This document shows positions 23,351-31,432 of a stretch of DNA of 31,432 nt, piece after piece; the stretch's first letter is position 1, and the number at the start of each line of letters is the position of its first letter. The DNA comes from Zygnema cylindricum (lineage: Eukaryota; Streptophyta; Zygnematophyceae; Zygnematales; Zygnemataceae), in NCBI GenBank assembly GCA_037447655.1, contig JBBHKE010001488.1, positions 1-31,432 of the forward strand. Reading direction: 5' to 3'. Below the pieces are notes generated by a model. That model worked only from the letters and a program-made list of their open reading frames with translations. It was not told where the DNA came from and did no database searches. Made by a program: the position numbers and the translations under genes.

Positions 23351-24539
23351 TGTTGTTTTTGAAGATTTAGTTTCGTGCGTATGTGAAATTTGATGCGCAC
23401 GCGACGTTTCGTGCGTATATATTTACGTTATATACTGTGGAGGTTCGAAAGGATTTGTGGATTGGGGGAGTAAGTGAACATACAGATATATTGTTCTGGG
23501 ACGAACGAAATAGTAATTGAGTGGCTCGGAATACGTTTGCAAATGGACGGCGGATCGCGAAGCGATCCGTTGTGAAATGTACGAAATGTTGAATATGTAC
23601 GCCGCCGGTACGGAGCGTCTTATTTAGACAGGTGTACTTCATTTGCGACACGCTCATTTAATGCAAAAGACGCATGTTCAGTACGGAAAAGATTTTGAAG
23701 GTACGGTTTAATTTCGGCAAGTGGGTCATGGTACATTTGGAGGGCGGACGGCGTCCGCCGATATTTTTCAAGGAATCGCAATTTTGATGACGTGGTATCA
23801 AGTGAACCGTACGTATGTGATGTCGGTTCAATACGTGGTTTCGTCCACGAGTGAATAATCAAGTTGATACTCAGTACGCGGATTTTATGGAAGCGTCGGT
23901 GTAAACATTTTGATTTAACATTGTTTTGTCTTTTTGTGCATTAATTATTAGTGTAGAATTACATTTTCTGACATACCTTGAATTATTCAAGTATACTCAC
24001 ATTAATTTAAGTAGATGGTAAATTACGTACGGCTGGTATGCCTCCGTACATTTAGTAGTAAGCCTGAGTGTATATATTGTAGAACTTAGTCATTTCAGGG
24101 CATAGGAACTTTCTGTACCAAAAACTGTTTATGATCATTTTTGGTAATTTTGTCTGAGTATTGCTCTCAGATCTGATGTCAGAATTATCTGAAATTCTGC
24201 ATGTGTGTTCCTCTTTGTATTTTTAATATTATCACAGATTTGCAGGTCTATTGTGTGCCTGGTCTGTGTTTTACTTTATTGTGAAGTTAGTCTGTTTAAT
24301 CAAAGTTCTGGCAGACTGTTTTTCTGCAACTTTGACTAGATGATGTGATCACTCTGATTATTATTTTTGTCTGAAACTTTGTGAGGTTATTCTATAGCCT
24401 ATATACTATCTGTAAGTGTAGTTTCAGGTTATTGTGTTAATTCTGTTGAATTCTGTGTGTATCCAAAGTAGGCTGTTTTTGGGGTAGTCTGTGGTGCTTC
24501 CGAGGGTGAATCCATGGCTAGAAATGGCTATGGACAACA
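23351..24539 (+). repeat. 5' LTR of Copia-B
   Basis: It appears identical to 26233-27298 over 23474-24539 at a constant offset of 2,759. The first approximately 123 bp is strongly diverged, with many substitutions and indels, although CGCACGCGACGTTTCGTGCG is shared. It contains two perfect GC-rich hairpins (23551-23569 and 23743-23759). The last 26 bp includes the gag start codon (24514). Confidence 0.85.
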
Positions 24540-25797
24540 GGTTATGGGCCCACGCCCATGGCTACCCATACTGGATGAATCGTATTTACCCATATTTGAT
24601 GGAACTGAATATTATTGTTGGAGGAGTATTATGGAGAGCTACTTCAAGTTGAGGGAGCTTATGGATGTGGTGGATGGGACATGTGTCGAAACATCGGCTG
24701 AATGGGAGGAGAAAAACCTGGAGTGCTTGAGGATCATCAAGCTATCTATGACTGAGGAAATTGTAATGAGTTACCTTGATGTGAAGAGTGCAGCTGAATT
24801 GTGGAAGTGGTTGCAACGTATTTATCAAAAGACTTCTGTGTATCACTGGATGATTAGTGCTACAAAAATATTTGAGTATAAGTATGTTGGAGGTAGTGTG
24901 TTGAAATATTGCCTTAGTTTGCAAAGATTGTTTGCAGAAAATGATATTGCAGGAGGAAATTTTACGAATGTTCAAAAGGCTCTCATTTTAATGAAAGGAT
25001 TACCTAAGGAATATAGGTGTGCGTTTGATAGATTAAACCAAGTTGATAAAAAGGATTGGAACTTACCATTAGCAATCAGATTTGTTTTGGATGTAGTAGA
25101 TGATAAAAAGGCTTTAAAGGATAGGGGGGATTTTGAAGGTGTTAGATCACAGTTTCAGAAAAATAGAAAAAGTTGCAAATCAGAAAATTGCTTTTACTGT
25201 AATGATTTAGGACATACTTTTAGAGTATGTCCATTATATAAAAGTGCATGTGTCACAGGAAATTTCAGAAACGGATGGGATGACGATCGAGTTCGACCCC
25301 CCACACGAAAGGATACACTTCCAGTCGATAAATTTGTATACTTGCCGACTGTTGTTTTTCTAAATATGGAAAATGAGGAAGGAAGAGAAAAATTTGGTGT
25401 CACTGAAAATGGAGTGGAGAAAGAGGAAGAGGTGACAGACAATGATCTGGTTTCTGTCAATTTTTCCGACGACAGATTGGTGAGTGAAAAAGATTTACAG
25501 GAAGAAGAGGTTAATGTAGTGAGGATAGCTGGAGAGAGTGACGGTCAATTGGAAGTGGAAACTGAAAATAATTTGCATGAGGAGATTACTGTACCTAAAG
25601 AGAGAGAGAGAAAAAGTGCTCAGAAAATTGAAGTAGGAGAGGAAGATTATAATATTGGAAAAGAAAACAAATGTTCAAAAATTGAGAAAATACCAAAATT
25701 TATTAAGAAAGCAAAGAAAAGAAGTAGAAGTCAAAGGATAAGCCGTAGAAGAAAACATGTGCAGAAAATGGTCAAAAGAAAGCATCGTGAAAAATAA
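24514..25797 (+). CDS. gag: Gag protein of Copia-B, 427 aa, intact
   Basis: A Copia-type Gag that would coat the element RNA in virus-like particles. The start ATG lies inside the LTR. Codons 9-14 (QVMGPR) are the primer-binding site. Residues about 10-210 are a Copia Gag core (LPIFDGTEYYCWRSIMESYF; TSVYHWMISATKIFEYKYVG; LILMKGLPKEYRCAFDRLNQ). A CCHC zinc knuckle follows at residues 226-239 (CFYCNDLGHTFRVC, spacing C-X2-C-X4-H-X4-C). After it come an acidic, Glu-rich linker (about 290-390) and a Lys/Arg-rich tail (about 395-427). The acidic-basic tail is not typical of Copia Gag and may be extra RNA-binding or nuclear-targeting sequence. There is no pol frame after the stop. Confidence 0.88.
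   Translation: MARNGYGQQVMGPRPWLPILDESYLPIFDGTEYYCWRSIMESYFKLRELMDVVDGTCVETSAEWEEKNLECLRIIKLSMTEEIVMSYLDVKSAAELWKWLQRIYQKTSVYHWMISATKIFEYKYVGGSVLKYCLSLQRLFAENDIAGGNFTNVQKALILMKGLPKEYRCAFDRLNQVDKKDWNLPLAIRFVLDVVDDKKALKDRGDFEGVRSQFQKNRKSCKSENCFYCNDLGHTFRVCPLYKSACVTGNFRNGWDDDRVRPPTRKDTLPVDKFVYLPTVVFLNMENEEGREKFGVTENGVEKEEEVTDNDLVSVNFSDDRLVSEKDLQEEEVNVVRIAGESDGQLEVETENNLHEEITVPKERERKSAQKIEVGEEDYNIGKENKCSKIEKIPKFIKKAKKRSRSQRISRRRKHVQKMVKRKHREK
24540..24553 (+). other. Copia-B primer-binding site, complementary to initiator tRNA-Met anticodon arm
   Basis: GGTTATGGGCCCAC directly follows the LTR end CAACA. It is the exact complement of GUGGGCCCAUAACC in the anticodon stem-loop of plant initiator tRNA-Met, from memory of that tRNA. 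Drosophila copia has the same arrangement. Most plant Copia elements instead begin TGGTATCAGAGC, complementary to the tRNA 3' end. Confidence 0.82.
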
Positions 25798-26106
25798 TTT
25801 TAGAGAAGTGACTATCTTTTACATTAAGTAATCTTTTTGAGGAATTTCCAATTTAAAACTTTGAATTTTGAAATTGTGTGAGAAGGAAAGTTTTTACTTT
25901 TGAAGACCTAGAAAGAGGTAGTGGAAGCAATGGTGTGTTTAAGAAGGAAGGATTTTGGAAGACATGGCAGCAGGCAGTGGGAGCAGTGGTGACGTCAGCG
26001 GAAACAGTGGTGACGTCAGCGGAAGCAGTGGTGACATTTGAACGAAATGTACAGTTACATTTCAAACGCGGTATATTTTACTATGGGTGCACGAAACTAA
26101 ATTTTC
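25798..26106 (+). other. Copia-B non-coding internal 3' region
   Basis: About 310 bp between the gag stop and the polypurine tract. It has no pol coding and holds the 21-bp TGACGTCA repeats listed separately. Confidence 0.7.
25983..26045 (+). repeat. three 21-bp repeats with TGACGTCA
   Basis: Units GCAGTGGTGACGTCAGCGGAA at 25983, with a variant at 26004 and a decayed third unit at 26025. TGACGTCA is a palindromic bZIP/TGA-factor binding core, intact in the first two units. Confidence 0.75.
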
Positions 26107-26113
26107 GGGGGAG
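26107..26113 (+). other. polypurine tract before the 3' LTR
   Basis: GGGGGAG lies immediately before TGTTG of the 3' LTR. A second copy of GGGGGAG occurs inside the LTR at 26227-26233 (23464-23470 in the 5' LTR). Confidence 0.65.
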
Positions 26114-27298
26114 TGTTGTTTTGAAAACTTAGTTTCGTGCGTACTACACACTTTGTGCGCACGCGACGTTTCGTGCGTAATTTGTTAAATGAATTTACTG
26201 TGGAGGTTCGAATGGATTCGCGGATTGGGGGAGTGAACATACAGATATATTGTTCTGGGACGAACGAAATAGTAATTGAGTGGCTCGGAATACGTTTGCA
26301 AATGGACGGCGGATCGCGAAGCGATCCGTTGTGAAATGTACGAAATGTTGAATATGTACGCCGCCGGTACGGAGCGTCTTATTTAGACAGGTGTACTTCA
26401 TTTGCGACACGCTCATTTAATGCAAAAGACGCATGTTCAGTACGGAAAAGATTTTGAAGGTACGGTTTAATTTCGGCAAGTGGGTCATGGTACATTTGGA
26501 GGGCGGACGGCGTCCGCCGATATTTTTCAAGGAATCGCAATTTTGATGACGTGGTATCAAGTGAACCGTACGTATGTGATGTCGGTTCAATACGTGGTTT
26601 CGTCCACGAGTGAATAATCAAGTTGATACTCAGTACGCGGATTTTATGGAAGCGTCGGTGTAAACATTTTGATTTAACATTGTTTTGTCTTTTTGTGCAT
26701 TAATTATTAGTGTAGAATTACATTTTCTGACATACCTTGAATTATTCAAGTATACTCACATTAATTTAAGTAGATGGTAAATTACGTACGGCTGGTATGC
26801 CTCCGTACATTTAGTAGTAAGCCTGAGTGTATATATTGTAGAACTTAGTCATTTCAGGGCATAGGAACTTTCTGTACCAAAAACTGTTTATGATCATTTT
26901 TGGTAATTTTGTCTGAGTATTGCTCTCAGATCTGATGTCAGAATTATCTGAAATTCTGCATGTGTGTTCCTCTTTGTATTTTTAATATTATCACAGATTT
27001 GCAGGTCTATTGTGTGCCTGGTCTGTGTTTTACTTTATTGTGAAGTTAGTCTGTTTAATCAAAGTTCTGGCAGACTGTTTTTCTGCAACTTTGACTAGAT
27101 GATGTGATCACTCTGATTATTATTTTTGTCTGAAACTTTGTGAGGTTATTCTATAGCCTATATACTATCTGTAAGTGTAGTTTCAGGTTATTGTGTTAAT
27201 TCTGTTGAATTCTGTGTGTATCCAAAGTAGGCTGTTTTTGGGGTAGTCTGTGGTGCTTCCGAGGGTGAATCCATGGCTAGAAATGGCTATGGACAACA
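26114..27298 (+). repeat. 3' LTR of Copia-B
   Basis: It is 1,185 bp, TGTTG...CAACA. It carries the same terminal gag start (ATG 27273), which here would read only eleven codons before a stop in the flanking repeat. It abuts repeat R copy 2 with no duplicated target site. Confidence 0.87.
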
Positions 27299-27689
27299 GA
27301 GCGTGTAAACCACGTGTCCTAAATTGAGCGGTACCATGTAGGCTAGGATCGGGTATTAAAACTAGCAAAAGTTTTCTCACCGACCAATTTTAACTTAAGT
27401 TTTTAATTCGCATACATGTACTTGTGTATCGAGTCATCTTACGACACAACTTTTGTTCTATTTCCAAACGCTTAGTCTCCTTAACTCATGCGAGATTCAT
27501 CTAATTCGTTGCTCGCTTAGGGTAAATGGTTGCGCAGGATTTAGTTCGTGATGCAACTGTTGCGATTGGCACCGAAACGAGCTATATTGTGAAACGATAA
27601 TTTTATTATATACTCCCTCCTCAATCCCATTATAGTGGTCTTCGAAGTCCTCTAGTTAGCTTGGTTTTCCTCCACGGGGTTGGGAGGAC
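27299..27689 (+). repeat. dispersed repeat R, copy 2
   Basis: About 90% similar to 20606-20999. It begins exactly at the end of the Copia-B 3' LTR and ends at GGGAGGAC. Copy 1 is followed by TGTTG, whereas copy 2 continues into unrelated DNA. Confidence 0.75.
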
Positions 27690-29208
27690 CTTGAGTGATG
27701 TGGTCCTCACGGATCCGACTAAGACCCACACTTCTTCTCTCGCGACATTATATACGAGCGCGACGGTTGGAGACGCAAAGACTTATAAAGAAATAGATTA
27801 AGCTCATCGGGACCCAACGGATTAGTTTGCCCAATTTGCTTAAAAAATTGTTGGGTATGTGGACAAGTTTGTCGATGGTTTTATACACAAGCGTGTTAAG
27901 ACAAAATTTGAAACCAAAGGTAAAAGGAGTCTTCCCACAAGCCATCTTGTTGCTTTTTACCGTCAACATGTATAAGAGGCTCTTTGCGAGCATACATCGC
28001 AGCCCTACTACGCGAAGCACGATGGCGGATGACAAGCAAGACCTCCCAAATTTTTCACGAAGGGATTGAAGTTATTTTTGCCTTTGTCTCATTTAGCTTT
28101 TGTAATTTTGAGGGTTGTTTTTTATTTTTTGAACCCATTTGTACCTTTAAGGTTTTTTCCATCACACGTTTTGAAATAAAGTTTCTGCAACTCTGAGACC
28201 TCCATTGGTACCCAAAGCAGGCAGCTTACTAGAAGCCTCTAGAATGACCTCAACCCCTTTGGCTTTGTATAAGTATAGCTGACACCCATACAGTATACAA
28301 ACTGACCAAAGTGCACCCTTTGAAAGAGATGACTCCTCTGAGTCTGCCACAAAAAGAATCCTTGAATTTGCTCCCCTGAGCAGTTAATTATCAATGGTCA
28401 AAGATGACCTTTTATACAGAAGCTCTCTGGGAGAGAGGCGGCTACCTCTAATTTTCTAAGTTCTAAACCCCTCTCTAAACCCTCTACAAATGATGTACGG
28501 AGCCAATCATTTAAGTGTATAGTACAGACACGTACGTTGTCCGGAGTACTTTTTGTACGGCCATTGTACGACATGGCCAAAAAGACGACGCCTGCCATAT
28601 CCGGGTTCGCCATAGTATGTCTTGGAGAAGTCGTCATCCAATGTCATGCTGCCACGTGTCACCCGGTGTAGCTATGACCGCAAACCGCCAAATAGATCAC
28701 TCCGCGATGCCGGCTTTTTTCTCCGTCGTTGGATTGATGTCGGTCTTAATTTATAGCCGTTTAAAATACAAACAGTACTTTTAAGTGTAATTTTATTTAA
28801 CTGTGTCTGTGTGATTGTGGTCCGTTTGTCAGTAAATCGAACTTCTCTATTTTGTTATCTTTAAGTAGCTATCGTACCCTATATACTTCAGCACTGGTCT
28901 TAGACTACAGGTTAAGACTAACGGCTAGATTAACGGACGGTAGGTACCGGGATCAAATCCTGGGTCCGTCAATCCTTTTGGTAAGTTTACCAATGATCTG
29001 CCTTCTGACAAGAAGGAGCATAGGCAGCCATGGCTCTAGCTTCCTCTCCAGCCTTCAGTGACTACGACAAGTATGAGGGCTAGAGAGAGAAGTTAGAAGA
29101 AGGCTGCCTCTGCTTTTTCCTGCTCCTATTTAACTTAATTAAATAACCTAGAAAATACCTTTAATTTCAACAGTTTCAACACCCCCGTCTTCTGCACCTG
29201 CTCGGTTT
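27690..29208. other. intergenic, with possible retroelement debris
   Basis: No gene supported. On the minus strand around 28190-28480 there is a TATAAAAGG box (near 28411-28419) followed by sequence reminiscent of an LTR R/U5 region, but no pair was found. At 28931-28981 a tRNA-like arm (CCGGGATCAAATCCTGG inside ACGGAC...GTCCGT) is present without the rest of a tRNA. A small plus frame at 29029 (MALASSPAFSDYDKYEG) is too short to call. Confidence 0.35.
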
Positions 29209-29228
29209 TTAGGGCTCTTGTTTTTTTC

Positions 29229-29310
29229 GCGTGACGAAAGAGCGTTGCCAAAAGCAATGTGATGAAAAAGCGTTGTCATAAGTAGCGTGACGAAAGTGCG
29301 TTACAAACAA
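29229..29310 (+). repeat. three imperfect repeats of about 27 bp
   Basis: Units related to GCGTGACGAAAGAGCGTTGC start near 29229, 29254 and 29285. They are short, diverged and non-coding as far as can be seen. Confidence 0.55.
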
Positions 29311-29459
29311 CATTTGGATTTTCGGTTGGATTTTGGTGGACTCGCTTCCACTTTGTCCGAATGTACATATCAGGTGCAATCGACATTTATGGTGGTAGTC
29401 CATCGTGACACGGATCTTTATCATCCCACTTGTCTCGACTTTTCGATTTATGTAATTGA

Positions 29460-29708
29460 CTAATTGACATAATCACCTCGAGGAGGTGGGTTGTAAGTTA
29501 CAGGGAAAAATGGAGCGAATGCCTCGCATATGAATTTCAAATGGTCATTGTTACCTCCCAAATTTTTGTGAATATTGAAAAAATTATTTGTAATGTCGAT
29601 CGCGGATAAAAACAAAATAAGCGGTGCCTCGTAGTATGGAACGGTCCGAATTTCTATTAACAACCTCACTTTCGTCTGATGGAACTTCACCCTAAGTTGG
29701 ATACACAT
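29460..29708 (-). other. unassigned 82-codon open frame
   Basis: The sequence has protein-like composition, with alternating hydrophobic stretches (YEAPLILFLSAIDITNNFFN; CEAFAPFFPVTYNPPPRGD), and no family I recognise. It could be an exon or a relic. There are no clear splice borders and no supporting neighbour. Confidence 0.2.
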
Positions 29709-31040
29709 CCCAGTTTACAACCAATATAGCCTCTGTTTACATAGTGGACGTTTGAACATGTGAGAACAGGTTCACGCGATTCCCCTTGTTTTTATTACTA
29801 AAAATAAATTCGGCGTCACTTTCCGGTGGTGACGCCGCTATCTGAAACATTTTTTGTATGTTTGTACGAAATAATGAGCAGTTTTAGTACGGAGGGACAC
29901 CTTTTGTACACTACACCATTCAAAAACTGTCCAAAATAGAGTAGTCTACCCTAATTAAACTGTAGCTATACTAGCGTAAAGCAAAAAAAATGAATTATTA
30001 ATTTGAAATTAGACGGTCAAAATTTAAGGGCCCCGACAAATAAAGATTCACGGTGTAGTTTCATCTCAAGTAGAAAAAACCCTATTTTTTTTTTTTTTAT
30101 TATTTTTTATTTTATTTTTTTATAACTTTCAATTTCACATTAATACATTTATGTACTTCCATCTGACCGTAACGTACCTTTAGTTTAAATAATAGTACAA
30201 ACAACGAGAAGTGAAGTATGAAACACCTGTTGACGTTACGTCAGTCGTCTAAATATCGAAGCCTTTGAACGCCGCACTGCGTTGGTCGGATATTGGCACT
30301 TGGCTAATGGCGTGGCCTGGCCGTTAGTAGAATTTCCCGCAGTCAAGCGGTCACCGGCCCGTCATGGCAGTCAGATTGCCAGAAGCTCGCTGGATCGAAG
30401 TCATCGAACTGTATTTTGACGATTTCGTACAGGAATCCAGATTAGGTGCGCTCCAGCAAATCTAAGTGCGAGGGCAGCTTTTCCCCATTTGTAAATCTGT
30501 ATTTCCGCAAAGATACGGAATCCAGAAGGTTCAGCGTGCTTCAGCTGGTTATTCATAGATCGCCAGTTTCACGTTCATGGCTTCCAGAAGCATTTCGATG
30601 CCCCTGTAAAGTTTGTAACAGAGAAAACCAAAAACTGAAATACACCATCAAAAGTTGTAAGCTACTCAAGTTTTGTGACGAGAACTCGAGTAATCGTACA
30701 CTTCGTACATTGTTAAGAATGTTTTCGGGTACGTAAACTTGAAGAACTGTACGATTATTCACATGTACTGAGTAATTCACTAATTTTCGGTAAAGTTAAT
30801 TAATTACCCTAAAATAAGATAGCGGTTCGCCTGACGATTGCCTCATCTGCTTAGTCTGGTTTGGTTGCCTAGTTCTACCTCCATTTTGACTCAATTACCG
30901 TGGGGTCAGACCTCAGCCTCATCTTATTTTCTTCTGGAACTCCATAACATCTATCTTTTCTTTAATTTCTTCTTAACTGGGATCCCTCGGTACGGTGTTA
31001 TAGCCACCCGTTTGACTTGGAGGTGATTGTGAGTGTGAGA
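29709..31040. other. intergenic upstream of UBC13
   Basis: No gene recognised. A T-rich tract lies at about 30083-30122. A 33-codon plus frame at 30364-30465 (MAVRLPEARWIEVIELYFDD...) looks protein-like but is too short to assign. The right end should include the UBC13 promoter. Confidence 0.4.
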
Positions 31041-31047
31041 GGAGCAG

Positions 31048-31057
31048 TTTAGGGTTT
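31048..31057 (+). promoter_or_regulatory. telo-box-like element upstream of UBC13
   Basis: TTTAGGGTTT lies about 90 bp before the UBC13 start codon. Telo boxes (AAACCCTAA) are common near transcription starts of plant housekeeping genes. A T-run follows at 31072-31081. Confidence 0.4.
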
Positions 31058-31147
31058 CGTGTAAAGGAAGTATTTTTTTTTTGGTTTCCTGGAATTCAAT
31101 CCTTTGAAACGGGAAAGAGAAGCACCTCTGAATAGAAGCAGGTCTCA

Positions 31148-31432
31148 ATGGCGGCTGCTTCTGCAAACAGTAATCTTCCTCGGCGAATAATTAAGGTGCT
31201 TTGTAATGTTGCTTTACAGAGTTCAATGACTCATTGGAATACAGGTGGATTCTTTTGTTTGTGGATTTTATTTAAAGCACAAACGAAAGAAACTTTTGAT
31301 TGGTAATGACCTATTTTTATGCGGCTGTGAACGGTTGCAGGAAACGCAGCGTTTGCTAAGCGAACCTGGTGAGTCTAAATGCACAGTTGGAGGGGCAATA
31401 TGTGGGCAATATGTAGTTTTAATTTTAGTTCC
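31148..31432 (+). CDS. UBC13: Ubc13-type ubiquitin-conjugating enzyme E2 (UBC35/36), 5' end only
   Basis: Exon 1 (31148-31195) encodes MAAASANSNLPRRIIK, followed by donor GTGCTT. Exon 2 (31341-31368) follows acceptor TTGCAG, encodes ETQRLLSEP plus one base, and ends at GTGAGT. Joined, NLPRRIIKETQRLLSEP is the conserved N-terminal helix of Ubc13. With Uev1/MMZ partners this E2 builds K63-linked ubiquitin chains in DNA-damage tolerance and signalling. The catalytic Cys lies beyond the window. Angiosperm proteins start MANSNLPRR, so this one has a slightly longer Ala/Ser-rich start. Confidence 0.9.

Larger units (their letters stand above)
23351..27298 (+). mobile_element. Copia-B, gag-only LTR retrotransposon with half-tRNA primer site
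   Basis: Two direct LTRs (23351-24539 and 26114-27298) flank an internal region with one intact ORF (Gag) and no protease, integrase, reverse transcriptase or RNase H. The LTRs begin TGTTG and end CAACA, a polypurine tract GGGGGAG (26107-26113) precedes the 3' LTR, and the primer-binding site follows the 5' LTR. This matches the non-autonomous TR-GAG type described in plants. It would need enzymes from a relative. The 5-bp flanks (GTTCT left, GAGCG right) do not match, so the locus was rearranged or recombined after insertion. Near-identity of most of the LTR suggests recent activity or gene conversion. Confidence 0.85.

Noticed and set aside
23620-23862. 80-codon minus-strand frame, repeated at 26379-26621
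   Set aside because: It lies inside both Copia-B LTRs. Its conservation only reflects LTR identity, and it has no recognisable protein family.
1-31432. CRISPR array or bacterial-style operon
   Set aside because: No regular spacer-repeat array exists, and the genes have introns and plant-type proteins.

Overview
The window looks like nuclear DNA of a land plant or close streptophyte relative. The evidence is spliceosomal introns, a plant-type UBC13/UBC35-36 start, a plant-type THIM, an F-box/LRR gene family, exon pieces of a chloroplast-type 2-Cys peroxiredoxin, and Copia retrotransposons. AT-rich intergenic DNA, introns of a few hundred bases and transposon debris point away from a compact genome. 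I cannot name the species.

Layout. (1) 0.3-4.7 kb, minus strand: two tandem, decayed F-box/LRR paralogues. The first is split by an approximately 1.34 kb element with 84-bp inverted ends (907-2250). That element carries two exons of a 2-Cys peroxiredoxin gene with splice sites preserved, so it is a Pack-type (gene-capturing) DNA transposon. (2) 5.4-7.9 kb, minus: a complete five-exon hydroxyethylthiazole kinase (THIM, thiamine salvage) with one GC-AG intron and a long N-terminal extension. (3) 11.5-16.1 kb, minus: at least ten exons of a coiled-coil protein of unrecognised family, apparently all in phase 0. (4) 16.1-20.6 kb: gene-poor, with a CT-rich stretch and a possible 200-bp MITE. (5) 20.6-27.7 kb: a nested Copia complex. 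A decayed Copia (Copia-A, 21000-23350) abuts a young-looking gag-only LTR element (Copia-B, 23351-27298), and diverged direct repeats of about 390 bp lie on each side. (6) 27.7-31.1 kb: mostly unassigned intergenic DNA. (7) 31.15 kb to the end, plus: first two exons of a Ubc13-type ubiquitin-conjugating enzyme, running out of the window.

The most striking system is the Copia pair. In both elements the LTR ends in CAACA and is followed at once by (C/G)GTTATGGGCC. This is complementary to the anticodon arm of initiator tRNA-Met, as in the half-tRNA primer of Drosophila copia, and not to the tRNA 3' end used by most plant Copia elements. In both, the gag reading frame starts inside the LTR and runs straight through the primer-binding site. 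Copia-B encodes only Gag (427 aa, intact). Its two LTRs appear identical over 1,066 bp but strongly diverged over the first approximately 120 bp, with the switch exactly at a second polypurine tract. There is no target-site duplication.

The host genes show no operon-like relation. THIM acts in thiamine salvage, UBC13 in K63-linked ubiquitin chains, and the F-box relics would have been SCF substrate receptors. Exon boundaries were called by eye from splice sites, reading frame and family similarity.
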